Shown here: positions 32,196 through 41,395 of the stretch, piece after piece
Layout: each line of letters begins with the position of its first letter
Position numbering within the stretch: the stretch's first letter is position 1
Assembly (NCBI GenBank): GCA_030645355.1
Contig: JAUSNJ010000032.1
Location: 1-47,937 of the forward strand
DNA from: Rhodoferax sp.
GTDB taxonomy: Bacteria > Pseudomonadota > Gammaproteobacteria > Burkholderiales > Burkholderiaceae_C
DNA length: 47,937 nt
Direction of reading: 5' to 3'
Notes under the pieces: generated by a model
Database searches by the model: none
Seen by the model: only the letters and a program-made list of their open reading frames with translations
Told to the model about the DNA's origin: nothing
Translations under genes and position numbers: made by a program

Positions 32196-35036
32196 TCATT
32201 TACCGTCGCCGCCCAGCTGCAACACCAACGCCTCAAAACCGGTCAACGCCAGTGGCCGACTGAAGAGGTAGCCCTGGTAGGCGTGGCATCCGGAGCCTGC
32301 CAAGAAGTCGCGCTGCTCTGTGGTTTCAACACCCTCTGCGATAACGCCCAGACCCAGGCTCTGCGCCAACGCCACAATGGTCCGGGCAATGGCCGCATCG
32401 TTGGGGTCTATCAGCACATCGCGCACAAACGACTGGTCGATCTTCAACTGGTCCAGCGGCAGGCGCTTGAGGTACGACAGGGACGAGTAGCCGGTGCCAA
32501 AGTCGTCCAGCGCAAAGCCCACACCACTGGCTTTGAGGGCGGTCATGGTGTCGATGATCTGTGCGATGTTGTCCACCAGCAGGCTCTCCGTCAGCTCCAG
32601 CTTCAGGCGCAGTGGGTTGGCACCGGTGCGGCGCAATACGGCCTGGACCTGGCCCACAAAGTCGCTTTGCGTGAACTGGTGCGCGCTGACGTTGACGGCC
32701 ACCGTCAAGTGAGCCATTTCTGGGAGGTTCGCCCATAGGGCCAGCTGCGTGCATGCGGTTTCCAGCACCCAATGCCCCAGGGGCAGAATCAGCCCGGTCT
32801 CTTCGGCCAGCGGAATGAAGTCGGCAGGGGATACCGTGCCGCGCTGTGGATGCTGCCAACGGACCAGCACTTCAGCGCCCGTCACCCGGCCACTGTCGTT
32901 CACTTGCGCTTGGTAGTGCAAAACAAACTGGCTGGCGTCCAGTGCGCGGCGCAGGTCCGCCTCCAGGTCGGCACGGTCCTTGAGCGCAGTCTCCATGGCC
33001 GGGTCAAAAAAGCGAAACGTGTTGCGCCCGCTCGCCTTGGCCTTGTACATGGTCAGATCGGTCTGCTTGACCAGGTCATCGATCGACGTCTGGGTGCCTT
33101 TGAACAGGGTCGCACCGAGGCTGGCCGTACTGTGGTGGGCTGCCCCACCAAAACGATAGACCTGGTTCAGAGTGGCAATGATCTTGATGGCAACCGCTTC
33201 GGTGTCGCTGGCGGCCTCCACCTCGCTGGTGCTCAGACTGGCCAGCACCACCACGAACTCGTCTCCCCCGACGCGGGACACCGTGTCGCCTTCGCGCACG
33301 CACTGGGTCAGACGCTGGGCCACTTGCTTGAGCAGCAAATCGCCCACGTCGTGGCCCTGCGTATCGTTCAGGTTCTTGAAATTGTCGAGGTCAATGAAAA
33401 GCAGCGCGCTGTAGTGGTCGTTGCGCGCCGTGGTGGTCATAGCCTGCTTGAGCCGGTCCAGCAGCAGGGTGCGGTTCGGCAAGCCTGTGAGCGGGTCAAA
33501 AAAAGCCAGCTCGTTGATCTTTTCCTCTGCCCTCTTGCGCTCGGTAATATCGTATTGCGAGCCAACGTAGTGGGTCACGCCACCGTCTTCACCCCGCACA
33601 GCGGAAATCGTGTGCCAGGTCGGATAGATTTCGCCACTCTTTCGGCGGTCCCAGATTTCACCCTGCCAGCCTCCCGTGCGCTGAATGGTGTCCCACATGT
33701 CGCGAAAGAACTCCGGCGGGTGACGGTCGGACTTGAGAATGCTGGGTTTCTGGCCCACCAGTTCTTCGGCGGTGTACCCGGTGATCTGGCAAAACGCCCG
33801 ATTGACGCGCAGGATCACGCTGCTGGCGTCGGTCACCACGGTGCCCTCCAGCGATTCAAAGGCAGCTGCGGCGATGCGCAGTTGCTCGTCGGCGTGGCGG
33901 CGCTGCGTAGTATCCATGTAGACCGAGACGAAGCCCCCGTCGGGCAGTGGCATGCCACGGACCTCCAGCGCCAGCCCGTTGGGCCGCACCCGCTCAAACA
34001 TGTGCGGCTGGAAGGTACGGGCACGCGCCACCGCCGCCGCCACCTGCTGCTCGGGGTCACCCGGGCCATACTCGCCGCGCTGCGCGTTGAAGCGCAGAAA
34101 GTCTTCGTAACGCAGGTCCGGCTTGGCCATGAGGTCGGGTGGGAAGTCCATCAGCTGCGGGAACAGCGCGTTGTGGGCCACCAGACGAAGGTCTGCATCG
34201 ACCACCGAGACGCCACCAGGAAAGCTCTGGATGATGGCTTGCAGGAGGTTGTTCTGGCTGACCAACTGCTGCTCATGGCGGCGGCGGTCCGAGATGTCGC
34301 GCATGGCACTGACAAACAACAGGCCGTGGCTGGTTTGCATGCGGCTCAGCGACACCTCCACTTCACATTCACTGCCATCCTTTCGCAACAACCAGACCGC
34401 CGGTCCGGCCCCCATGCGCCGGGGCACGGGCGAGGTAGCGAAGCGCTTGCGCATCGCCGGGTGCCCGCCGCGAAACCGCTCGGGCAGCAACACTTCAATC
34501 ATTTGCCCGATCAGCTCTTCACGCCGGTAGCCCGATAGGTCCTCAGCCTGTGCGTTGATCCGCACGATACGGCCTGTGGCGTCCGACAGGAACAGCGCGT
34601 CGGGCGCAAATTCCGTCACATCGCGAAACATGACTTCCAGGTTACGGTGCTGTTCATACAAGGCCAGATGGGTCTTGACGCGTGCCAACACCACCGGCAA
34701 TTTGATGGGTTTGGTGATGAAGTCGGCCGCACCGAGCGCGAAGCCTCGGGTCTCGGCCTCCGTGTCGTCCACCGCCGTCACGAAGATCACCGGGATGCTG
34801 CGGGTGGCCTCACTCTCCTTGAGGCGGCTGCACACCGCATACCCATCGAGCCCGGGCATCATCACATCGAGCAGGATCAGGTCAGGAGCAGACTCCTGCG
34901 CCATCCGCAGAGCCGATTCGCCGTCCATGGCGGACAGCACGTCATAGCCCGCCGGCTTCAGGACGGCCCGCATCAAGCGGATGTTTTCTGCCAGGTCATC
35001 AACGACCAACACCCGGTATTTGGAGGTAGGGCTCAT
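32196..35036 (-). CDS. REC-PAS-PAS-PAS-GGDEF-EAL cyclic-di-GMP regulator
   Basis: The 946-residue response regulator combines both cyclic-di-GMP activities. The receiver (8-125) has LILLDVMMPG with phospho-acceptor Asp57. Three PAS regions follow (~135-255, ~262-380, ~385-505). GGDEF is intact (RVGGDEF near 588), with REGD five residues before it as an inhibitory site. The EAL domain (~690-940) reads EVLVRW in place of EALxRW, with ELTESLLVDN and DDFGTGYSSL retained, so phosphodiesterase activity is likely. It has no membrane helix and is thus a cytoplasmic effector. Its receiver and first PAS closely resemble those of the kinase at 39867. It lies between a chemoreceptor and two kinases, which may phosphorylate it. 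Confidence 0.93.
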   Translation of the reverse strand: MSPTSKYRVLVVDDLAENIRLMRAVLKPAGYDVLSAMDGESALRMAQESAPDLILLDVMMPGLDGYAVCSRLKESEATRSIPVIFVTAVDDTEAETRGFALGAADFITKPIKLPVVLARVKTHLALYEQHRNLEVMFRDVTEFAPDALFLSDATGRIVRINAQAEDLSGYRREELIGQMIEVLLPERFRGGHPAMRKRFATSPVPRRMGAGPAVWLLRKDGSECEVEVSLSRMQTSHGLLFVSAMRDISDRRRHEQQLVSQNNLLQAIIQSFPGGVSVVDADLRLVAHNALFPQLMDFPPDLMAKPDLRYEDFLRFNAQRGEYGPGDPEQQVAAAVARARTFQPHMFERVRPNGLALEVRGMPLPDGGFVSVYMDTTQRRHADEQLRIAAAAFESLEGTVVTDASSVILRVNRAFCQITGYTAEELVGQKPSILKSDRHPPEFFRDMWDTIQRTGGWQGEIWDRRKSGEIYPTWHTISAVRGEDGGVTHYVGSQYDITERKRAEEKINELAFFDPLTGLPNRTLLLDRLKQAMTTTARNDHYSALLFIDLDNFKNLNDTQGHDVGDLLLKQVAQRLTQCVREGDTVSRVGGDEFVVVLASLSTSEVEAASDTEAVAIKIIATLNQVYRFGGAAHHSTASLGATLFKGTQTSIDDLVKQTDLTMYKAKASGRNTFRFFDPAMETALKDRADLEADLRRALDASQFVLHYQAQVNDSGRVTGAEVLVRWQHPQRGTVSPADFIPLAEETGLILPLGHWVLETACTQLALWANLPEMAHLTVAVNVSAHQFTQSDFVGQVQAVLRRTGANPLRLKLELTESLLVDNIAQIIDTMTALKASGVGFALDDFGTGYSSLSYLKRLPLDQLKIDQSFVRDVLIDPNDAAIARTIVALAQSLGLGVIAEGVETTEQRDFLAGSGCHAYQGYLFSRPLALTGFEALVLQLGGDGK

Positions 35037-35070
35037 GGCATCATGGGTGCGCAGATATGGCAGTGCCAGC

Positions 35071-36618
35071 CTAAACCGAGAACACCTGGACTGCAGCCAC
35101 CAGACGCTGTGTCTGCTCCCCCATGCTGATGGCCGAGGCGCTGCTCTGTTCCACCATGGCGGCGTTTTGCTGCGTCATTTCGTCCAGCTGCGCGACGGCC
35201 TGGCCCACCTGCGAGATACCCAACGACTGCTCCTTGGAGGCCGTAGTGATCTCGGTCATCAGGTCGTTGACCCGGCTGACCTGCTGGACCACGTCGGCCA
35301 TGGTGTGACCGGCTTGGGCGACCAGGCGTGAGCCGCTCTCCACGTTGGCAACCGAGGTGTCGATCAGCCCCTTGATCTCTTTGGCTGCCGCAGCCGAACG
35401 TCCGGCCAGGCTGCGCACCTCACTGGCCACCACCGCAAAGCCACGCCCCTGTTCACCAGCGCGGGCGGCCTCGACCGCTGCGTTGAGTGCCAGGATATTG
35501 GTCTGAAAAGCAATGCCGTCGATCACTCCAATGATGTCGGCGATTTTCTTGCTGGACGCCGAAATCAGCGCCATGGTGGACTCCACATCGCCCATGGCGG
35601 TGCTGCCCTGGGTCGCCACTTGGGTAGCCGCCTGGGCCACCTGACTGGCTTGCTGGGCAGTGTCGGAGTTCTGGCGCACGGAGGCGGTCTGCTGTTCCAT
35701 GGCCGCAGCGGTCTGCTCCAGATTGGACGCCGTCTGCTCGGTGCGGCTGGCCAGGTCATTGGTGGCACTGGCAATCTCCATGCTGGCCGTTTGCACCCCT
35801 GAGGCCTGCTCGTGCACGTCGGCCACCAGAGACTGCAGGTTCAGACCGGACTGGTTGATGGCGCGGGCAATCAGGCCGATCTCGTCACAACGGTCAAGCC
35901 CCAGGTCCCCGCCCGCCTCCCCGCTCGCAACCTGCTGCGCCACGCCCATGATTTTGCGCAATGGTGAACTGAGTTGGGCCTCGATAAACCAGTCTGCCAG
36001 CAGCAAGAGAGTTGCCGTCCCGGCACCCATGGCGATCAATGCGGGGCCGCCAAGGCCCGACAGCAACAGGGCCGCCTGCAGCGCCACGCCCACACCCAGC
36101 AGCGGCAGGCGCACGCGCCAGGCCGCCGGCAGCACCTGCAATGCGCTGGTCCAGGCCATCAGGCCGGTGCGGACCACCAGCCCGCGGTGGAAGGCAGTGC
36201 TGTTGGCGCGTCCTTCTTTGAAGCGGGCATAGAGCTTTTCTGTGGACTCCACCTCGGCGCGAGCCGGTTTGGTTCGCACCGACAGGTAACCGGTGATCTG
36301 GCCATTGCGGCGCATGGGCGCTGCGTTGGCGCACACCCAGTAGTGGTCACCGTCTTTGCGACGGTTCTTCACCAGGGCACGCCAAGACTGGCCTTCCTTG
36401 AGGCTGCGCCACATGTCGGCGAAGGCCTCAACGGGCATGTCGGGGTGGCGCACCATGTTGTGCGGCTGCCCCATCAACTCCTCCACGGTGTAGCCGCTGG
36501 TGCGGACAAACGCCGCATTGGCGTAGGCTATGTGGCTGGACGTGTCGGTGGTGGACAGCAGCGTTTCATTGCCGGGGAACTGGTATTCGCGCTGGGAGAC
36601 TGGTAGATTGGTTCGCAT
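35071..36618 (-). CDS. PAS-containing chemoreceptor, Aer-like
   Basis: The 515-residue receptor starts with a cytoplasmic PAS domain (residues ~20-115: [40 protein letters not shown]), as in the energy sensor Aer, where PAS binds FAD. Two closely spaced hydrophobic helices (~165-215) anchor it with almost no periplasmic part. A HAMP-like stretch and the receptor signalling domain follow, with the hairpin tip [21 protein letters not shown]. The C-terminus ends AAVQVFSV and lacks the CheR-docking pentapeptide present on the other two receptors here, so it may rely on them for methylation. It may steer cells by redox or oxygen state. The ribosome-binding site is weak. Confidence 0.92.
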   Translation of the reverse strand: MRTNLPVSQREYQFPGNETLLSTTDTSSHIAYANAAFVRTSGYTVEELMGQPHNMVRHPDMPVEAFADMWRSLKEGQSWRALVKNRRKDGDHYWVCANAAPMRRNGQITGYLSVRTKPARAEVESTEKLYARFKEGRANSTAFHRGLVVRTGLMAWTSALQVLPAAWRVRLPLLGVGVALQAALLLSGLGGPALIAMGAGTATLLLLADWFIEAQLSSPLRKIMGVAQQVASGEAGGDLGLDRCDEIGLIARAINQSGLNLQSLVADVHEQASGVQTASMEIASATNDLASRTEQTASNLEQTAAAMEQQTASVRQNSDTAQQASQVAQAATQVATQGSTAMGDVESTMALISASSKKIADIIGVIDGIAFQTNILALNAAVEAARAGEQGRGFAVVASEVRSLAGRSAAAAKEIKGLIDTSVANVESGSRLVAQAGHTMADVVQQVSRVNDLMTEITTASKEQSLGISQVGQAVAQLDEMTQQNAAMVEQSSASAISMGEQTQRLVAAVQVFSV

Positions 36619-36650
36619 GGTGGTTTTCGCTAGACAGCAAGTGGGAATAC

Positions 36651-36668
36651 GCTATCTTTTTTGATAGC
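36651..36668. repeat. Small inverted repeat between two chemoreceptor genes
   Basis: GCTATC/GATAGC with a six-T loop lies in the 79-base gap, 33 bases before the PAS-receptor start. It could act as a hairpin that tunes expression of the second receptor. It lacks the AGCCCTCG core of the dispersed element. Confidence 0.5.
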
Positions 36669-36697
36669 AAACTACACATGCAAATTGATGCTTGAGC

Positions 36698-38458
36698 TTA
36701 GAAAGACTCCCAATCGCTGTTTCCAGCAGTTGAGGGGGCGGCGTGGGCGATGGCTTTGGGGGCCGCACTGCGTGCGGCGGGTTTCGCAGGGGGAGGCACT
36801 GCACGCCGCTCTGCACTCTTGTATGCTTTGGATGCGCTCTGTGGTGCACGCACGGAAACGGGCGCCGTGGCTGGCGTGCCTACATGGGTTGCAGGGTGGC
36901 CGCCCAGCTTGAACACGGCCACCGTGCCGACCAAATCCTGTGCCTGTGACTTCAGGCTGCTGGCAGCTGCGGCCATCTCCTCCACCAGCGCGGCATTTTG
37001 CTGCGTGGCTTGGTCCATCTGCGTCACAGCCTCGCCCACTTGCGCAACTCCCGCACTCTGCTCGGAACTTGCTGCGCTGATCTCGCCCATGAGGTCCGTC
37101 ACACGACGGATCGAGCCCACCACCTCGGTCATGGTTGCTCCAGCCTGATCAACCAAAACCGTGCCTTGTTCGACACGCTCCACGCTGGCGTTAATCAGGC
37201 TCTTGATTTCCTTGGCGGCGTCAGCCGAGCGACCCGCCAAACTGCGCACTTCGGATGCCACCACGGCAAAGCCCCGGCCCTGCTCACCGGCCCGCGCGGC
37301 TTCCACTGCGGCGTTCAGGGCCAGAATGTTGGTCTGGAAGGCAATGCCGTCGATCACGCTGATGATGTCGCTGATCTTCTTCGAGGAATCGTTGATGCCT
37401 TTCATGGTCTCAACGACTTGGGCCACCACTTCACCACCTTTGACTGCAACGGTGCTGGCGCTTTGGGCCAGTTGATTGGCCTGCTTGGCGTTGTCGGCGT
37501 TTTGCTTGACTGTGGAACTCAGTTCCTCCATGGAGGCTGCGGTTTCTTCCAGTGCACTGGCTTGGCTCTCGGTGCGGGCGCTGAGGTCCTGGTTACCTTG
37601 GGCGATTTCTGCGGAAGCGGTCGAAACACCCTCTGAGCCTTGACGCACGGTCGCAACGACTCGCGTGAGCGAGGTTTGCATGCGGTCCATGGCGGCCATC
37701 ACGCTGGTGGTGTCACCGCTGCGCACTTGAAGCCGTGTCGTCAAATCGCCATCTGCCACGCGGCTGGCCGCATCGCTCAATTCGGAAGGTTCCGCACCGA
37801 GTGCCTGCGTCAGGCTGCGGGTGATGAATACACCTGCTACCACTGCCGCAACAAGCGCAAGCAGGCATCCGGCGATCAGGTAGTTCCGTTGCGCAGCGTA
37901 GTCTGCGGCAGCAGTCTCCACCAATTTGGCGGCGCGCCCGCTGGTGTAGTTTGAGAACTCAATCGATACCTTGACCAGGGATGCCAGCAACGGGCGGCAT
38001 TCGTTGTTCATCTTGGCAATGGCTTCTTCGCTCTTCTTGTTCAGCGCGAGATCCACAATCCCAAGGGCCACTGGTGCATAGGCTTGCTCGATTTTGTCGA
38101 TTTCTCCAATCATGCGCCGAGCCTCCTCTGTCGTGCTCTTGTCCTCAGTCAGGCTCTTCAGCTTGGTCAGGTTGGCTCCAACGTCTGCATGGGCTCTGGT
38201 TACAACGTCTTTCTCGACGGCAACATCTTCGGGCTTGGTGACCAGCACCAGATTGCGCGCCGCGATGGCACGCAAATCAATGGCCTCTCGCACGAGGTGG
38301 GCCGTGTTGGCTCGCGCGTTGATGCCCTTGACATAGCCCTCGAACCGTTCATTCGCATCCCCAAGGGTTTTCACCGCAAGTCCTGCAATCAGCAAAACCA
38401 TGAACGAAAGACCACCAAATGCCCATGCCAGTTTGGCGCGCACCGTCATACTATTCAT
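36698..38458 (-). CDS. Methyl-accepting chemotaxis protein (four-helix-bundle sensor)
   Basis: The 586-residue receptor follows the Tar/Tsr plan: membrane helix ~11-31, a periplasmic four-helix bundle (~35-190), a second helix (~192-212), HAMP (~213-265) and a long signalling hairpin with the tip [21 protein letters not shown]. The C-terminal tail is a flexible Ala/Pro linker that ends DWESF, which fits the CheR/CheB docking pentapeptide (NWETF in E. coli). Its signalling half closely resembles the receptor at 42152, so they are paralogues with different sensors. AGGAG precedes the ATG, 21 bases after cheW. The ligand is unknown. Confidence 0.95.
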   Translation of the reverse strand: MNSMTVRAKLAWAFGGLSFMVLLIAGLAVKTLGDANERFEGYVKGINARANTAHLVREAIDLRAIAARNLVLVTKPEDVAVEKDVVTRAHADVGANLTKLKSLTEDKSTTEEARRMIGEIDKIEQAYAPVALGIVDLALNKKSEEAIAKMNNECRPLLASLVKVSIEFSNYTSGRAAKLVETAAADYAAQRNYLIAGCLLALVAAVVAGVFITRSLTQALGAEPSELSDAASRVADGDLTTRLQVRSGDTTSVMAAMDRMQTSLTRVVATVRQGSEGVSTASAEIAQGNQDLSARTESQASALEETAASMEELSSTVKQNADNAKQANQLAQSASTVAVKGGEVVAQVVETMKGINDSSKKISDIISVIDGIAFQTNILALNAAVEAARAGEQGRGFAVVASEVRSLAGRSADAAKEIKSLINASVERVEQGTVLVDQAGATMTEVVGSIRRVTDLMGEISAASSEQSAGVAQVGEAVTQMDQATQQNAALVEEMAAAASSLKSQAQDLVGTVAVFKLGGHPATHVGTPATAPVSVRAPQSASKAYKSAERRAVPPPAKPAARSAAPKAIAHAAPSTAGNSDWESF

Positions 38459-38479
38459 CTCGTTTTCTCCTTGAATGGT

Positions 38480-39004
38480 TTATTGAACAGTTGCAGAAAT
38501 CAGCCCCATGTCGGCGCTGGACATGAGCTTTTCGATATCCAGCAGGATCAGCATGCGGTTTTCCAGCGAGCCGATGGCCATGACGTGGTCGCTTGCGATG
38601 GCCGAGGAGAAATCGGGCACCGGGCGCAATTGGTCGGGCGTCAAGCTGATCACATCCGATACGCCATCAACCACCATGCCCACCACCTGTTTTCCAATGT
38701 TGAGCACGATCACCACCGTGAACGTGTCATAGCTGATCTGACTCAGGTTGAACTTGATGCGCATGTCCACAATCGGCACGATGACGCCGCGAAGGTTGAC
38801 CACACCCAGGATGTACGCCGGGGCGTTGGCCATGCGCGTGGGGCGTTCAAACGAGCGGATTTCCTGCACGCGCAGGATGTCGATGCCGTATTCCTCGTCC
38901 GCGAGTTTGAAGGCCAGGAATTCGCGGATGCTGGTCAAGCCTGGGTCAATGGTGGAGGCCGGCGGTATGGCCGCAGGGCTGTCGCTTGATAACAGATGGT
39001 TCAT
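38480..39004 (-). CDS. cheW: Chemotaxis coupling protein CheW
   Basis: The 174-residue scaffold links receptors to the kinase CheA at the receptor array. The SH3-like CheW pattern is clear: EFLAFKLADEEYGIDILRVQEIRS, then NAPAYILGVVNLRGVIVPIVDMR with the conserved receptor-contact NLRG, and DGVSDVISLTPDQL. GAGGAA precedes the ATG. It is the first gene after a 218-base gap with a palindrome cluster, so it probably begins its own transcript running through both receptors. CheA, CheY, CheR and CheB are not in the window, so this CheW must serve a main chemotaxis cluster elsewhere or a specialised array. Confidence 0.95.
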   Translation of the reverse strand: MNHLLSSDSPAAIPPASTIDPGLTSIREFLAFKLADEEYGIDILRVQEIRSFERPTRMANAPAYILGVVNLRGVIVPIVDMRIKFNLSQISYDTFTVVIVLNIGKQVVGMVVDGVSDVISLTPDQLRPVPDFSSAIASDHVMAIGSLENRMLILLDIEKLMSSADMGLISATVQ

Positions 39005-39107
39005 AGGCTTCCTCGGTTACGGCCCACGCAAACCGGTCGGTTCGTGTGCCTGGGAAGATGGTGCACAGTTGACGCGCGCAGCGCCATAGGGCGTTGCTGA
39101 TTCGTGC

Positions 39108-39134
39108 TGTCAGGAAATCCTGACAAAGTGTCAG
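39108..39134. promoter_or_regulatory. Palindrome cluster upstream of cheW, NarL-type geometry
   Basis: TGTCAGGAAATCCTGACA (39108-39125) is an 8-2-8 inverted repeat. It contains the 7-2-7 arrangement used by NarL-family regulators (known for E. coli NarL). A third half-site follows at once (TGACA-AAG-TGTCA, 39121-39133). It lies about 104 bases before cheW and next to a gene for a NarL-type regulator. Two further small hairpins (CAGCC/GGCTG at 39132-39146, and CAGCGCT/AGCGCTG at 39152-39167) fill the gap and may end the regulator transcript. Confidence 0.55.
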
Positions 39135-39179
39135 CCCGCAAGGCTGGGACGCAGCGCTTCAGCGCTGGCGGCTCGTAGG

Positions 39180-39236
39180 TAAATTGGCCTCTAGCCCTCG
39201 CGAATATTCAATACCCAGCTATCTATTCAGTAGCAT
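39180..39236 (+). repeat. Dispersed ~53-bp intergenic element, copy 6
   Basis: AGCCCTCG 39193-39200 and CAGCTA 39216-39221 keep the 23-base offset. Its 3' part supplies the TAG stop (39225-39223) and the last codons of the minus-strand response regulator. Confidence 0.8.
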
Positions 39237-39870
39237 CCGAATTGAACAGGCCGTGCTGCATGGCGTACTGCATCAACGCCGCCATGCTGGAGAGGTTGAG
39301 CTTTTCCATCAAGCGCATCTTGTGGGTGCTGACGGTCTTGTTGCTGATGAACAGCTGCGTGGCAATCGCATTGATGGTGTGCCCGGCGGTCAGCAGGCGC
39401 AGCACCTCCAGCTCGCGCTGTGAGAGCCGGCCATGGGCTGGTGTCTCGGCGCCAAGGTGTGCGGAAAAAACCATTCTCTCGGCCAAATCGGGGGCCACAT
39501 ACCGCTCGTGGGCCGCCACCTTGCGAATAGCCGTCAGCAAGACATCGGGCTCGCAGTCCTTGGTGATGTAGCCGTCTGCGCCGGCCTTGAGCACACCGGC
39601 CACCACGTGCGGCTCGTTGTGCATGCTCAGCACCAGTATGGGCAAGTCGGGATGCCGGGCCTTCACGCGCACAATCAACTCAGCCCCACTGATACCGGGC
39701 ATGTTGAGGTCGGTCAGCAGAACGTCAAAGCTGTCCTGCTGCAAGCGCTCCAGGACCTCAGCGCCGTTGACCGCCTCGCCTGCGACGACGATTTCCGGCA
39801 TGTGCATAAAGATTTTCTTCAGGCCGTTGCGCACGATGGCATGGTCTTCGGCAATCAGCAGCTTGATCAT
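39223..39870 (-). CDS. NarL/FixJ-family response regulator
   Basis: The 215-residue regulator has a receiver with phospho-acceptor Asp54 in LLTDLNMPG and a C-terminal LuxR-type helix-turn-helix (LSQRELEVLRLLTAGHTINAIATQL, then FISNKTVSTHKMRLMEKL). It is a standard DNA-binding output for the HisKA_3 kinase encoded just upstream, and the two genes overlap as ATGA. Its final residues (NSDATE) and stop are written by a dispersed repeat, so the natural C-terminus may once have been different. A likely target is the palindrome cluster before cheW, 218 bases downstream, or its own promoter; this is inference from position and geometry. Confidence 0.94.
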   Translation of the reverse strand: MIKLLIAEDHAIVRNGLKKIFMHMPEIVVAGEAVNGAEVLERLQQDSFDVLLTDLNMPGISGAELIVRVKARHPDLPILVLSMHNEPHVVAGVLKAGADGYITKDCEPDVLLTAIRKVAAHERYVAPDLAERMVFSAHLGAETPAHGRLSQRELEVLRLLTAGHTINAIATQLFISNKTVSTHKMRLMEKLNLSSMAALMQYAMQHGLFNSDATE

Positions 39871-41261
39871 GGTTCGCTCCGTCCGGTCGTCGTGTCAAAC
39901 GGAATGGTCAGGCCCACCACCACGCCGTTTCCAGGGGAACTGATGATGTCGAGACGCCCCCCCAAGCCGTGCGCGCGTTCACGCATGCCCAGCAACCCAA
40001 AGGATGTGACTGCGGCGGCTACATCTGGATCAAATCCCCGGCCGTCGTCTCGAACTTCCACGCCAAGCGCGTTGCCGACGCGCCCCAGTGTCACGCTGAC
40101 ATGGCGCGCGCAAGCATGGCGCGCGACGTTGGTGAGCGACTCCTGCACGATGCGAAACACCACCACGGCACGGGCCTCGTCCAGATCAACCGCCTGTTCA
40201 ACGGTGTGGAACACACAGGCAATGCCGGTGTGCTGGGTAAATTCCGTGCAAACGCTTCCCAGCGCTGCAATCAGGCCCATGTCCAGCGCAGTGGGTCGCA
40301 AGTTGGTGACCACATGGCGCACCCCCTGAATCGCGCGGTCCAGCAGAGATTTCATGCCCTGAACCTTGTCAGCCAGCCCAGGATTTTCTGCGCCAAAGCG
40401 CATCTCCAGAAGGGACATTTCCATACGCAGCCCGGTGAGCAACTGCCCGAGCTCATCGTGAACTTCGCGGGCGAGGTGTTTGCGTTCCACTTCGCGCACC
40501 GCCTCGTTTTGTGTCACCAGCTGGCGCAGCTGCCCGCGAGACTCAGCCAGTGACCGCTCCGCCCTCTGGCGTTCAGTCACATCGCGCACGACGGCCATCA
40601 CCAGGCTGCCTTGGTGCGTCTCCAGGGGGCTTACATTGATGTCGGCCGGGAATTCGCTGCCGTCGCGGCGCAGACAGACCAGGCTGGAACCTGTGGTCAA
40701 ACGCAGCGGCATCAGGACGGCAACCGAGCGCCCAACCAGGTCTTCGCGGCAGTAGCCAAACAACTGCTCGGCCCGGCGATTGATGCGACGAACAATACCT
40801 TGGTTGTCGCACAGTACGAAAGCATCCGGTGCGAACTCAATCACGTCTTCAAACATTCCCTCCAGACCGCGGCGCTGACGCTCCATCGCCAGGTGCATTT
40901 TGACGCGGGCCAGCACCACCGGCATGTTCACCGGCTTGGCGATGAAATCCACCGCGCCAAGCGCAAAGCACCGCGTTTCGGCTTCCATATCGTCGCGGGC
41001 GGTGACAAAGATGACCGGAAGATGGCGGGTCTTTTCGTTGTCTTTGAGTTGCTGGCACACCTGAAAACCATCCATTCCGGGCATCATGACATCGAGCAAT
41101 ATCAGGTCCGGCAACGCGGACTGCGCCATTTGCAGGGCCATCGCGCCGTTGTCAGCCGAAATAACGGTATAGCCGGCGGGCACCAAAATGCCCTCCATCA
41201 GTTTGATGTTCTTGGGTCCGTCATCCACGACGAGTACCACGGGCCGGGAAGGCTGCATCAT
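39867..41261 (-). CDS. REC-PAS-HisKA_3 histidine kinase
   Basis: The 464-residue soluble kinase has an unusual order: an N-terminal receiver (Asp57 in LILLDVMMPG), a PAS domain (~135-250), a short coiled coil, a HisKA_3 dimerisation domain with H-box REVHDELGQLLTGLRMEMSLLE, and a NarX/DegS-type HATPase (ending FGLLGMRERAHGLGGRLDI). The receiver at the front suggests that the kinase is itself switched by another kinase's phosphoryl group. Two adjacent ATGs (41261, 41258) are possible starts with a weak ribosome-binding site. It overlaps the NarL-type regulator by four bases. Its first ~250 residues are closely similar to the GGDEF-EAL protein at 32196. Confidence 0.93.
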   Translation of the reverse strand: MMQPSRPVVLVVDDGPKNIKLMEGILVPAGYTVISADNGAMALQMAQSALPDLILLDVMMPGMDGFQVCQQLKDNEKTRHLPVIFVTARDDMEAETRCFALGAVDFIAKPVNMPVVLARVKMHLAMERQRRGLEGMFEDVIEFAPDAFVLCDNQGIVRRINRRAEQLFGYCREDLVGRSVAVLMPLRLTTGSSLVCLRRDGSEFPADINVSPLETHQGSLVMAVVRDVTERQRAERSLAESRGQLRQLVTQNEAVREVERKHLAREVHDELGQLLTGLRMEMSLLEMRFGAENPGLADKVQGMKSLLDRAIQGVRHVVTNLRPTALDMGLIAALGSVCTEFTQHTGIACVFHTVEQAVDLDEARAVVVFRIVQESLTNVARHACARHVSVTLGRVGNALGVEVRDDGRGFDPDVAAAVTSFGLLGMRERAHGLGGRLDIISSPGNGVVVGLTIPFDTTTGRSEP

Positions 41262-41395
41262 GTCTGGAGTCCTGATCAGGCAAGCGTTCGGGCAAAGATT
41301 CAACAGCAAGTGTAGTGCGCGCCGGCGTCTACATGAAGTTCCGCAAGTCCACGGTTTTGCTCTAGTATTGATAGCTACCTACCTGGAGCAATGCG

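Noticed and set aside
36651..36668. Seventh copy of the dispersed element
   Set aside because: Only the GCTATC/GATAGC part is present; the AGCCCTCG core and the 23-base spacing are missing.
41355..41385. Partial copy of the dispersed element before the MgtC gene (GATAGCTAC)
   Set aside because: Only a short A/T-rich end matches; there is no AGCCCTCG core upstream.
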